The notes beneath the pieces are model-generated. The model saw only the letters and a list, made by a program, of their open reading frames with translations. It searched no databases and was not told where the DNA came from. The translations under genes were made by a program, and so were the position numbers. A stretch of DNA of 64,000 nucleotides. Origin: Trametopsis cervina. Lineage: Eukaryota; Basidiomycota; Agaricomycetes; Polyporales; Irpicaceae. Location of the stretch: assembly GCA_022385755.1 (NCBI GenBank), contig MU278361.1:225186-289185 (forward strand), written 5' to 3'. This document shows, piece after piece, positions 11,884 to 23,660 of this stretch; the stretch's first letter is position 1, and each line of letters opens with the position of its first letter.

Positions 11884-14866
11884 CTACGACAACAACTTTG
11901 CCTTGCGGAGGTGTTCGCGCATCACCATCTCCCGAACTACCCAACCCATTGCATCAGTATTCTCGTTCTCATAGGGCATGTAAGTTAGGAAAAAGTGCTC
12001 ACCGCTTGCGAGGATGCCCGAGGTCGTTGATGTATCCTACCACACACGCGCGTAAATTGATGGATGTGAGTAGGAGGAAATTGAGGGAGGGAAGGAGGGA
12101 GGTGCTCACCGTGACGGAGGTAAAGTACCCATGGAACTTGCGCGGCTGCGGCGAGTGCTCGCGGTGTATATGGCTGAAGCGGCTCCTGAAAACTGCACCA
12201 ACCAACGTCAGCCGCACCCGCTCCGCATACCAAAATCACGCCAAGGGATCCAAAACCACCTCCACCTTTTTGGTGGTGGGGAACAAGAAAATAAGAAAAA
12301 AGCAAAAGGAGGGGGCAGACTCACATTTCTGCGCATTCTCGAGATCATTCGGCCGATCGCCAAAGCTGCGGAGGTAGCGCGCGAGGCGGACGCCCGCGCG
12401 CAGCTTCTGGTCGAGGATGTCGCATTTGTTCATGAAGAGGATGAGCTCGACTTTCGCGAGCAGTTTGTTCGAGCAGACGGCTTTCCAGAGCATTACGGAG
12501 TCTTCCTATATGCGCCGGGGGTGCGTTAGCGACATACGTGAGACATGGGCGTGGAGGGGGGCATGAAAAGGGTGCGGAGGGAGAGAGAGGTGGGAGAAGG
12601 GGAAGAAGGGAGGGAGGGGAGGAGGGAGGGACGCACGAGACGGTTTACGCTCTTGTCCTCAACTAGCGTTTGGTCGAACGCAGAGATCGGCGCGAGGAAT
12701 ATTATCGCTGTGTACACATTCATCCAGTCAGTCCCATGTCAGCCCGGCGTGCGCATTCAATGGTGCTCACCGTCCACTGCAAAACAAAAAAAAAACCTAT
12801 CAGCACGAACAGAATGATTGTTGTAGGGAGGCACTCACCATCGTCGAAGAACGGCACCCACGTCGCTAACCCAAACCAATCAGCAACCCCGCCAAGACGA
12901 GTATTCGAGGAAAAGAGCGAGGAAATGAAGAGAAGAGGAGGGGAGAACTCACGTCTCTGCGACCTCGACCCCCCGACATCGATGATCCGCCACTCCGTCC
13001 CGCTCTCGAACCCCGCCTCCATCTCGAACTTGTGCTCGCACACACCTACTGTCTTTAGGCGTGCTTTGAATACGTCCTCTGTTGTCCCACACACCAGTCA
13101 ATCCAAACGTTAGTTGTGCTATGTGGGGGGAGGGGGGGGGGAAGATGAGCGGGGGAACGTACCGTCCGATGGCGTGTAGTTCAACGCGGTGAGTCGTGGT
13201 AGGTCGTCCAAGTAACTTTAACAATTCATCAGCAAATTTCCCTCCCAAACCTCCCAAAAGCACCCAAAACAAGCCCCCACAAAAACAAACGAAAGTAGGA
13301 AGAAAGAAAAGCGACTCACAACCCCGGACTCTCCTCCAGCCTCACCTTCCTCTTCCTCAAAATATCCCTCACAGTCCCGTCCTTCCACAGCGCAAGCATG
13401 TCCGCCCCGCACTGGTTCAACACCGCCTGGCTCTCGTCCTGCGTCTCCTGCCCGTGTGTCCCCGCAGACTGCGGTCTTCCTCCTCCCATTCCTCCTCCTC
13501 CTCCTATTCCTCCCCCAACTCCTCGCAGCATCATACCGCCCTTCCACGTCGACCCAGGCCGCACGAATATCTCGCGTTGGCTCTGCCCATGTCCATGCCC
13601 ATGTCCCCTCCCTCCATTACTACTCCCCGAAACCGAGCTCGTAACGGACACAGCCATCTCCACCCCCAAATGCGTCGCCTCCTCCTCATTCGGCGGTACC
13701 AACTTCGCAATGAGCAACGACTCAATATGTCTAAGCGGCAGCAGGCGCATCGCGATGCTCTCGAGGTGCATCGGGAGCCGCGCGGAGGCGGACGCGGATT
13801 CGTCGTCGGAGGCTTCGTCGGAGGCGGAGGAGAGCGGGAGCTCGTGTTTGCGCACGTCGGAGATCGTGTCGAGGATGAGACGGATGGAGCGGACGAGGTT
13901 TAGTTGGATCACGGAGCGCCAGAGGACGCGTTCGGCGCGGAAGGCGGAGGGGGTGTAGAGCCATTGGAATTCTGGGGGTGCGTGGTTAGTTGGATGGTAA
14001 GAAGGAGGGAGAGAGGAGAGATGGGAGGCGTAGCGTAGCCCTTCGTTTGCATGCTTCTGTTACCCTGTGTGACCTCTGTACACCATCCACTTCGATCTTA
14101 AGCACGTAGCCCACACCCAGTCCTGCCTCCACACAACCACCTGCCACCTCACACCCCGTATACCACAGACCATAAACATAAACACTCACGTCTCAAAGTA
14201 GTCGACTTCCCTACACCCCCACAAAAAACCAAGCGTCAGCACACAATCCTTGTAAACACAACGCACATCCAAACCAGAAAACACGGAATGCCAGCCCCCG
14301 ATCAGCGAGAAACAAACACGAGATAGACTGTTTCCGCGGCTCGTGGCTCGTCTAGATAGACTGTTTCCGTGTGTGGCTGCAGTCCAGGCACGGTGGCATG
14401 GCATGGTGGCGTCTGCAGGGGCTCGGCTAGAACGCGGAGCCCCCATTTGCATTTGGGTAGTTCGCAAGGCACCAGGGGTGCACAGTACAGTATTCTGCGA
14501 GGGCGTCCGCGGCTGGGGCTGCCGTACACCCGCGTACTCGTAATGCAGGTACAGTACACATCGTGCATCGTATACCACCGGGCGCCGAAGGTGCGCGGGT
14601 AGACAGGTAGGGGGGAAGGAGTGGGGGGAGAAACAGAAAGAAACAGAAACGAAGAACGCACCACTCTCACTCTGCCCAAGCAACAACAACTTGACGATCT
14701 GCTTCTTCTTCCTCAACGTCCGCTCGCGCTTGATGTCCTCGTCGATATCGTGGCTGATCCGCCGGGCCTCGGCCTCGTCTGCCAGCCGCTTCGTGCGCTC
14801 TGCGGCGGATTCGTTGGAGGGGGGCTGCATTAGGGCGTCGAGCGGGTCGGGCTCTCGGGAGGGCAT
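11884..14866 (-). CDS. Atypical heterotrimeric G protein alpha subunit (12 exons, 503 aa)
   Basis: Exons 14866..14662, 14210..14190, 13971..13320, 13215..13163, 13078..12953, 12865..12839, 12776..12771 (6 nt), 12707..12637, 12505..12325, 12192..12110, 12036..12003, 11936..11884; all GT-AG and in phase. G-alpha landmarks: P-loop GQSESGKST at 64-72, switch I Arg317 with RLKTVGV, DVGG at 344-347, VDAIIFLAPISAFDQ, NKCD at 413-416, and TSVTDTS in place of the usual TCAT element. Oddities: residue 348, normally the GTP-hydrolysing glutamine of DVGGQ, is serine (DVGGSRSQR); the N-terminus is MPSREPD, with no Gly2 or nearby Cys for lipid attachment; and about 150 extra residues, mostly in the helical domain at about 105-245, include His-Gly and poly-Gly runs. 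Normal length is about 350. Introns 1 (451 nt) and 2 (216 nt) are unusually long. Family membership is clear; signalling partners are unknown. Confidence 0.88.
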
Positions 14867-15340
14867 TGAAGTGTGTTAGTGCGCGGGGTGCACGGGTGGG
14901 TGGGGGGTGCTGGTGGGCGGACGTGCGCGGGGTGCGTGTCGGGGTTGTGCGGGGGGTGCTGGTGCGCGGGTGGAGGGGGAGGGGTTGTGGGTGGAGGAGG
15001 GGTGGTGGAGACGCTGGGGATGGGTGAGGGAGGGACGGTGGTGAGGGATGCAGGGGATGGAGGTCGTCGCTATCGTTGCTAGTCGTGAACAGGCGTCGGA
15101 GGGAGTCAGCACATGAGAAGCGGCGCAGCGTCAGAGGCGCGAGGTACGTGCTCGGAGTGCTCGCACGAGAACACAGGGGACGGGAGCAAGAGGAATACGA
15201 TACGATACGGACAGAGGAGATGAAGGGAGGCAGAAGATGAAGTCGATGCGGAGCGCGAAATATCAGCAGACAGGGTAGGATCTCTGGGACATCAATAATA
15301 ACGAATAACGAATACCGGATGGGCTGAGGGGGGCACGGCA
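14867..15340 (-). promoter_or_regulatory. Pyrimidine-rich leader/promoter region of the G-alpha gene
   Basis: Read on the minus strand, several hundred bases before the start codon are almost entirely C/T with CACCC and CCTCC repeats, as in many basidiomycete promoters and 5' leaders. No clear TATA element. Boundaries are approximate. Confidence 0.4.
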
Positions 15341-18300
15341 AATCGCAGGCCCAATCTCAGATCAAACTGCACACGCACGGTGCCTGTCTGCTCTCTTCCT
15401 TCCATCAACGCCTGCGCGTTTGCGTTCGAACCTAACTGAACAACCCTCCGAGTCGTTCGGCGGACGTGGAGTGTAGAGGAGGTAGGCGTGAGGGAGCTCC
15501 GGTGCGCACGGCCCCGTCGTCGTCGGCGGTGTGTTGCCGCGGAAGGCGGGGACTACTTTACGATTCTACTTTACTGTTACGGTATAGCAAGGTGAGGTAA
15601 GGCGAGGCAAGGCAGGGTGCGTGCCTGAAGCGAAGATGCACGGATGGCTGCGGCGGCCTCGGGGTGATAACAGCGCAAAATTCGTGTACCGCAGAACTCA
15701 ATCTGCGCGCTGCTGCTGCGACCTCACTCACCCACTCATTCGCGAAAGATTGGGATTGGGATTGGGCGAGGCGAGGATCAGGCGCGGACGGCGTGCGGTG
15801 GCAGAGGGTCGTCGTCTCGCTTCGCCACCGCGTTACCCCTACCCTGCGCCGCCGGCCACCGTGACGCGTAAGTTACGTCCCATCCAATCCAGCGTATTTG
15901 CGCTCGCTCTGATTGCCTTCCTTCGCCTTAGAAAACAACACATCTACATCTGCATCTCAGGTCCAATCACTCACTTACCGCCGACTTCCTGCAAAAATTC
16001 ACATCCCACGAACACGAGCGGATGCCCAGGCTGTCGAGATGCAGCCGCAGATATCGCAGGTGTGTGTGGTCGGAACATGACCATCCGCCATCTCGCTATT
16101 TCGCTCTGTCATGTCACACATTTACGCAGGCCCGCCCGGTGGCTACATATGTCTGTTGTGTTGTGATAGCGACTCTCCCTCATGGGGTTGCAACGCGGTG
16201 CATGTGCGTCTGACCGCGGGGATCCCTGTGCTGTCAGCCCGCCGGGATGGACAGAACGCAAAGACGCAGACGCACGTCGTTTTGTTTGTCTGTTGTTTCC
16301 CTATTTGCATTGCATATGCATACTGTATTCCGTGCGTGTCCCGTCCCAACAATAACATAACATACGCAGATTGGTCGCATAACATTCACATAGCCGGAAA
16401 TTGAACATCATTCCATCGCTTGCACCCATCCCCATCCCGAGCAGAGGGATGTGAGTGATGTTCCCAAGGATGGACGGACGACTTCAGGTCCAATCACGAC
16501 TCATATATGGACTCATATGCAGCCTCGTTGTGCGCAGTCGACCACCCCACCCCAGTGTCCATCCCGCTCCACCCCAACACATCCCATCCCATCCCCCATC
16601 CCATCCTCAGCAACTCGCAACCCAAAGACAGACGAAGTGCGTGACTCCATCCTGGTCACACAAGGGGACCCCGGCGTGCACTTGCAATAACGCGTAGAAG
16701 AGCCGCGTGTGATAGAGTTCTCGTCCGCGTCCCAAGGCAACACCACAAGAACAACAAGTTGGGCCTGCGTTCCTGATCTCCCCTCACCATGTGTAGACTG
16801 TATTCGTGCCTACCTACTGTATGGTGTGCCTCACAACCCAGCCCTAGCCCCTCGCTTCTTTCCCCTTCCTTCCCCTTGGCCTTCCCCGTCATTGCCGCGC
16901 CCGCTCGCTTGCTAACTAACCAGCTGTCTAACTCAACACAACACATACGCGCGCGCGTGCCGCTGCGCCACGGGAGGCTAACCAGCGTGGCGTCCGCGTT
17001 GCCGGTGAAGCTTGCTGGCTGTGGCGTTCGCGGTACCGCCGCCGGTGCACATCGTGGCCGGTCGTAAGCGACCACGCGCAGGCAGACACACAGCCGCACG
17101 CGTCATCGGCGGTGAATATCCCCTTGCAGCTCGCAAGCGACGAACGCGCAGGCACACCGCGCGTACGATACGGCTAACGAACACGACCAAACCCAAACCC
17201 AAGCCCACATCGATATCCCGACGATGGCGCCCCTCCCCTCCGATCTCATACCAAAGCTTATGGATGTGCAATACAGTTACAGTTCAGTGCAGTACGGTTT
17301 GGAACGAGGCATCAGCAGGACAATATCACTTAATGGCGTTATGATACGGTGCGCTGGATAGGGGGATCTGTGAGCAGGTTTAGGTTTAAGTTTAACTTTG
17401 GGGAGGAGGTGAGGTGCCTGTGTGATAGGGGGATCTGGAAAGTAGGTTTGAGGAGGTGTGGGGTTGATAGGATGGGATAGGGTTGGTGTGCTGTACGCAC
17501 GTTTTGGATGCAGTAATGGGGAAGATAATTGTGTATTGCTCGTGGCCGCGCACGCACTTTCGCTAACGGGGATTTACGGCGCACCGTTCATCGTTGGCTA
17601 TGAGTGCATACAACCAACGTCCAACCAATCTAAGAGTATGAGACGTATACGGCCCCCGACACTGACCAACCCATTGACGCACCAACAAAACCGCCGCACA
17701 TGTTCCACCAACACCTCGGTCTCGGTCTCCAGAAAAACGATATATAATCCACGTCCATACGAACAACGGCCTTCGGCTTTCGCACGAAGCAGCGTCCCCG
17801 AGCGAACATCGTGAGCCTCTCACGAGTACCTCGTCGGCCGAAGGTGAATTGTCCATGGTCGATAATTTATAGTGTGATGAAAACAGAAAACAGAATGTCG
17901 GTAAAAACAAAAAGATGAAGATGGGAAAACATGCAGGTATTGGGCGTGATCCTTCTCATACCAGTTGCGCGGACCAGGGCTGGTCGTTCGGAGTCCTGCG
18001 ATATCACCACCCGGCCTCATACGCATCTACCAAAAAATCAAAACGGGGTCAGCGAGCCGTTCGACGTCATTTGCACTCCTGCGCCCAATAACGCAGAAAG
18101 ATGGATGAACCGCAACACAAAAACAGAACAGGATGCCCCATCGGTTCGGATTGGATAGATCCAATGAAATGACGGTGGGAGCATAGGATCCCTCCGCCCG
18201 ACCCAACGGACATCCGCGCACACACGGACGTCGCACGCGCATCCACAGCCACACGCTTCGCTCGGTCCCTCCCCGACGGTCATCACGGACGTGCGCGGGC

Positions 18301-18789
18301 GAAGTAGATGTCGTAGGCGGAGCGAACATCGGAGGATGAAGAAGACAGACATTGATTTCTCGGTCTCGGTGGTCGCAAAACCAAAAACGACCCCGGTCGG
18401 ATTATTATTGCACTGTACAGATATAGACGCGTTAAATTGTGCACGTATGTGTGACGTCTCTCCCTCGTCCCCATCTGCTCTTCTACGGTTCTGCGCGAGC
18501 CGTGTCGAGTCGGAGTTGAACCGACTCAGCAGCGACTCATGTACGTGTGTCTGCGCGGCGCAGCCGCGGTACATGCATATGCGCGTGGGGGACTTGACCT
18601 AGAAGAACCACGGGCCCACTAGAAAATACACCAAACCCCGAGAGAGAGGGGAGGGTTGCGCATCAGTATGGTGTGCTTTTCGTGGTCGCAACCGCGACCC
18701 GGTCGAAAAATACGGGAACTCAAGGTCAAAAAAACCCCATCTCTCCCGATAAAAAGCGAGAAAAAAAGAAACGCAAAAAATAAAGAAGG
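15341..18789. other. 3.4-kb region with no recognisable gene
   Basis: Between the G-alpha leader and the 3' end of aspartokinase. Open frames up to 181 codons occur on both strands but overlap each other, have no domain, and lack a consistent intron pattern. Short simple repeats are present: AAGGY/AGGCA units near 15589-15618, CATCCC units near 16585-16610, and TTTAGG-like units near 17376-17398. I see no tRNA or rRNA. Confidence 0.55.
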
Positions 18790-21061
18790 CTACCCACCTC
18801 TCCCCCTCGGCCCCTCCGGCCTGACCTGCAAACAACTCTGATGTATCAAATTGAGCGCCTTGACCGCGTCGCGCCCCTCGATCACACACGAGATGTTGAT
18901 CTCGTTCGCGCCCTGGCTGATCATCTCGATGTTCACGTTGCCCTGGCCGAGCGTCGTGAACATCCGGCCGGCGATCCCGACGAGGTGCCGCATCTGTTTG
19001 CCGACGAGCGAGAGGATCGCCATGTCGCGGTTTACCGTCACCTGTGGAATAGATATGCCACGCCGTCAGTATCATAGCTTCACTGGAGTCCAAAAGAGGA
19101 GGAGGAAGTGGAAGTGGTGGACTCACGCTCCCGTACTTCTGCAGCTCCTTCACGACCTTATCGAGCATCTTCCTCTCAACACCCTCCTCAATCGCCATAC
19201 TAACATGCACCTCACTCGTGCTAATCAAATCCACAACGACTCCAAACCGATCAAGCACCCCAAAAATTCCCGCGAGGAACCCATGCGACACGTTCTTCCG
19301 ATTACTGTTCACGTTCACGACCGCGATGTTCTCCTTGATCGTCACCGCCGTCGGCGCCTTCATCGCGGCGCGCGGGGACGCGACTGCTGCGACGGGCACG
19401 GAGAGCTCGGCGAGCGGTTTGTAGGACCATTGTTGGGCGGCGGCGCCGCGGGTTGTCTCGAGTGTTGCGGAGACGGCGTCGATGTCGGGGTCCGGGTGGA
19501 TGACTGTTCCGCCGCCCTTGGGGTTCTCGACGTTCTTGATGCGTATAGGGATCTTGCGCCGTATAACCTGCCCAACAAAATCCAGTGTCAGCAACCCTTC
19601 CTCTTTATTTTCATCAACCACGTCAAGACTCAGCAACGCACCTGCTCCATAGTAAACGGATGCACGACCTCGCTCCCATAATACGTCAACTCCGCCGCCT
19701 CCTCCGGGCTAATGATAGGTATAAGCCTCGCAGTGGGCACCTTTCGCGGATCAGCCGTAAATATCCCATCGACCTCCTTCCAGATCTGCAGCTCAGAAGC
19801 CTGTAGGCCAACAGCCGCGAGCGCCGCAAGGAGGTCTGTGTATCCGCGGCCGACCTGGCGGAGCAGCGAGCCAGGCACAGGCCCGAAGAATCCTACACAC
19901 CCAACACGACACAACGCAGATATGATATGGTGAGATCAGTGAATCTGTATCGGCGAAGAGTGATTGAGGAATTGGAGCGTACCGGTGATGACGGGGACGC
20001 GAGGCCCGCACTCTAGAATGCGCTGGCCTACTGCTGCCGCGACTCTGTCGTAAAACTCTTGTCCGAGCGTCTCCGAGTCGTCCTCGCCACATACGGGCAC
20101 GATGTTCTCTAGCGATACGTACTCGGCATCTATCCCCTGTGGCTCGGTGTCAGACGCGGTTATCAGACCTTGGGCATGGAAGGACACTGACTCTATCACG
20201 TAGGATGGCGGTGATCACTTTGCATGCTAATCGTTCACCGAAGCCGATGATGTTGTCTTTGGACTTGGGCGAAATCTCGTTGATGACCTGCATTCATGGT
20301 CAGCCACTTCGACATCCAGCTCGTTTCAACGAACGCAGCCGCGATGCACGAACCTGCGCTGCAAACAGGAAAGATCTCAAGTTGTCACAGTCCCGCTCGA
20401 TCTCCTCCTCCAGCTCCTTCAAGATCTCATTGTCATGTACAGTGGATCTCGCAGCAGCAAGATGTTCGGATCGGATAATATCGACGGTCCTATTGAATGA
20501 ACCCTCAACAGAGCTGTTCGCCGGTGTCATGGCGAACGTCCCCGCTTGGTCGGTCTTGGGCGAAGACTTGCTTCGCGGCCGTGCACCATCGCTGGGTGTC
20601 GGCGGTGCGCTCTGCTGGAACCGTCCGAAGATCCCATTTGGCGTTTCTGTCCCATTGGGGCTGCCGGGTGTCTTGGCTAGATGCAGTGCCTCTGTGGCAG
20701 CTTTGAGAAGAAGGTTGGTGGTCCCCAGAGCTTTCGTGGAGCCTGAGCGGGCAGAGCATACGATAGCGACCTTATGTTGGTCGAGGTATTGTCTGTGCAC
20801 ACAAGTACCATGTCAGACCTTGCCATACACGAGGAACCAAACAGAACGGGACACGTACGAGACAATGTCCTCAGCGATCTTGACCGCGAACTTTCCCACA
20901 CTCGTACCTCCGAACTTCTGCACCAGCCACTTCGCGGCCGGATCGGCCGAATTCTGGTGTAAGTTCGGCGGTGTGCCGGGTAGGGAGGACGACGAGGTCG
21001 ATGACTCCCCTGAGGAGAACGACAGAGGCGAAGGCGGGGGTGAAGACGAGTGGTCTGACAT
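18790..21061 (-). CDS. HOM3: Aspartokinase (7 exons, 611 aa)
   Basis: Exons 21061..20859, 20792..20354, 20287..20192, 20136..19983, 19892..19642, 19567..19127, 19041..18790. Catalytic landmarks: KFGGTSVG at 49-56, CSARSGSTKALGTTNLL, GEDDSE, GPVPGSLLRQVGRGYTDLLA, KEVDGIFTADPRKVPTARL, and the ELTYYGSEVVHPFTMEQ segment; two ACT regulatory domains follow, with INVNSN-like AVVNVNSNRK and GNVNIEMISQGANEINISCV. It phosphorylates aspartate in the cytosol, the first step to methionine, threonine and isoleucine, and is normally feedback-inhibited by threonine through the ACT domains. A Ser/Thr-rich insert lies at about residues 100-165 between the first two catalytic blocks, in a region also variable in fungal relatives. 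The last exon may end at 18790 or splice further just before the stop; the conserved domain is complete either way. Confidence 0.94.
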
Positions 21062-21679
21062 CCTTTCGCACAGAGAGGGAGTGTGAATCGAAGGTGCACG
21101 CTGTGAGACGGCGGGATATGTATATTTTTCGAACCTCCGGTGTACCGAGGTAGAGGGAATGTACGGCTGGGCGTGTCGTCAAGAAGACCTAAGCAGCGGG
21201 TTGATGGTGGATTACGATATAATTCTGGACGTTCGGACAAAGTTGAATCAGCCTTTTGCACACTGGCAGACAGCATAGCAGGCAGACTTACTTGAAACGG
21301 CCGAAGAGTCTACACAGGCCGTACGACTTCCCGGGTCGTGAAAGCTCGGGGTCTTTTTGGAATATACAGTGGCAGAGATCGTGAGAGGAAAGATACAAGA
21401 CAAATGCGGGGTATTATACAGAAGTCCTTGAGAGCAAGCAGGAGTCTAACAGACGGTGGAAGAGCGAGAGAGAAATGAGTCGAAGTTTGTCCAGGGGACT
21501 GACATGACTCGGCGGTTATGGAGACAAACAGTAATCGATCAGACGCCCATAACTTTTGCTGGAGGCGCCCATTACAATAGCCGTGAGAATTCCATCAGTC
21601 AAGCAGAACAGAGGGTTGGTAAGTACATTATACAGAACACCATGGGAATAGTGACAACGTATACATAGGCTGATACATC
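21062..21679. other. Intergenic, aspartokinase upstream region
   Basis: 0.6 kb between the aspartokinase start and the 3' end of the P450 gene. No gene recognised. Confidence 0.5.
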
Positions 21680-23597
21680 TCAGGCGTGCACGCGCCTTCT
21701 GATCCCAACGTTACATTCAACAGGCTTGCGCAGGAAGCCCTCAGCTGTGTCGAACTGTCCACGAAACATCATCAGCCAACTATAAGTATCCATGGACAAG
21801 CCAAGGTACTTACAGGCTTATCAGGGTCCTCAAGAACAAACTCAAACCGACGCAGGATGGACGAGATGATGATCAGCAGCTCCATGTTAGCAAGATTCCG
21901 ACCAACGCAGGACCTGTCAACCCATGTAAGACAGATATACCCCGGACAGATCGAAAGATGTGAGAGCGTACCGAGGACCAAAAGAGAACGGATTGAATGT
22001 CTTTTGAATACCTTTCTGGTCTTGCTCGAACCACCGTTCTGGGCGGTATGCGTCCGTGTCTGGGCCCCATATCTCCGCGTCGCGATGTATTGAGTACGTC
22101 GGGACAGACAAGATAGTGCCCTCTGGGAAATAGTTGCCCTGAATAGTGAGCCCGCCCTCTGGGGCGACACGAGGGAGGCCTATGCCAGAAGTGGAGTGTA
22201 TGCGAAGGGCTTCGTCGATGACAGCCTGGAGATAAGGGAGCCGCTTCGCCTGCTCGAAGTTGGAGACAGGATCGTCTTCGTTCCCGAGGGCTTCGTCCAG
22301 CTCCTTCTGCAGCTTCTTCTGCACCTCTGGGTTCTTCGCGAGGTGATACGTGATAGCGCATGAAGAGCTTTCGAAAGAAACATATTGAGCACATAAACGC
22401 GAAAGAAGATTCCCACACAAACACACTTTGAGGTTGTATCCGAACCGGCAATCAACTGCGTCAGAGCTTCAGCCGTGAGTTCTTCTCTGCCCATGGGATT
22501 GCCCTCGTCATCACGACCTTCTTGCAATTTACCCAGGAGGTCGACACGATCCACGGGTGAAGCCAGACGTTTGGCAACGGCTGCAATAGCGATGCCAGCC
22601 AAGTCCTTGACAGCCTTCTGGCCTTGCTTGAACCATGGTAACTGTTTCGCCAGCGGACGCATCCACGGTGGCAGAACACCCAATGAAGCAGAGAAGTTCC
22701 CTCGGTCGTTGAGAATCTTCACAGCAGGGATGTGAACGACTTTAATTTCTTGCTGTTCGCCCGGTCCTCCGTACGCTGCCATAGCCTTTTCGTGTGAAAC
22801 AGCAACGGGGGCCGCATCTTGGCATGCGGTGAGCATACCGAAAGGTGCACCGAACGCGAGATCCCCTAAACAGGGGAATGTCAGTTTCGTATTCAGTAAG
22901 AGACAAAGAGACACGCACCAATGATATCGAATGCCAGGTAGTTGTACCATGGTAAGCAATCTAACCATACCCGACCGGCACGCCCTCGCCAGCCAGCCTC
23001 GCCCTCCTCACCGCTCAGTCCCTTCACCCCAGCATCGTAGAGACGATCCCATTGCTGAAGTAGCTGTCCAACGTACAAACGAATATTGGGTTCAAAGTCT
23101 AACACATTCTTCTGTGAGAAGATATGAGAGACGATCTTCCTCTTGCGAGTATGTTCAGCGCGTGACCGCGTGTTGAACAAGCCCCGACGAATTGACACGA
23201 AGGCATCGTAAAAGTCAGACTTTAGAGACCCGTTGCCGTGAGCGTACACAATTTGGAGAGCATCCGGATCCGCAATGGAAATGTGGTTGGGCGCGATGCG
23301 CACAAATGTACCTGGTAATGCACGTCAGTGATCGCTGAATAGCCTGCAGATGGCATGAGGGATCAAGAAGCACGTACCATATTGCTGATGAAGTTCATGG
23401 ACGACCTCAGACCTGTGTCCGTTGGCCGCAATCCGCCCGAGCCACAGGTCGGTAAACCTGGCGAGGAATGGGCCGGGATATCGACGAATGCTGTATGGGT
23501 CCCTCACCCAATTGATCACGTGTGCGAGAACAACGATGGCGGAGACTCCAACCACCAAAGGGACCGCGTTGGACAGAAGAGAGGCGAGCGACGCCAT
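21680..23597 (-). CDS. Cytochrome P450, CYP53-like (6 exons, 540 aa)
   Basis: Exons 23597..23378, 23311..22919, 22865..22427, 22367..21972, 21913..21814, 21754..21680, all in phase. An N-terminal membrane anchor (LLSNAVPLVVGVSAIVVL) and a proline-rich turn (RRYPGPFLARF) are followed by the I-helix AGSDTTS at 344-350, the ExxR pair at E403/R406, and the haem loop FSFGPRSCVGR with Cys485 as ligand. The LAFGAPFGML and LPWFKQGQKAVKDLAGIAIA segments resemble the CYP53 (benzoate para-hydroxylase) family of fungi, which detoxifies benzoate-type plant phenolics; this subfamily call is from memory and less sure than the P450 call. The I-helix donor is GTGTGT, off consensus, but the joined DTTSNSSCAITYHL is what the helix needs. 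Standing alone, it does not sit in an evident cluster. Confidence 0.9.
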
Positions 23598-23652
23598 TGC
23601 TGGAAAACGCCCTATGATTGTAGAGGACAAGGTGCTGAGTACGGCGATGCAT

Positions 23653-23660
23653 CTTATACC
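23653..23660 (-). promoter_or_regulatory. TATA box of the P450 gene
   Basis: GGTATAAG on the minus strand, about 58 bases before the start codon at 23597. Confidence 0.45.

Noticed and set aside
13196..13903. 235-codon plus-strand frame
   Set aside because: Antisense to G-alpha exon 3; composition is that of reversed low-complexity sequence.
17376..17398. TTTAGG/TTTAAG-like short repeat, possible interstitial telomere
   Set aside because: Only three or four imperfect units and not the canonical TTAGGG; a similar weak stretch occurs near 46056-46090. Considered simple sequence.
20139..21086. 315-codon plus-strand frame
   Set aside because: Antisense to exons 1-4 of aspartokinase, whose catalytic motifs are unambiguous on the other strand.
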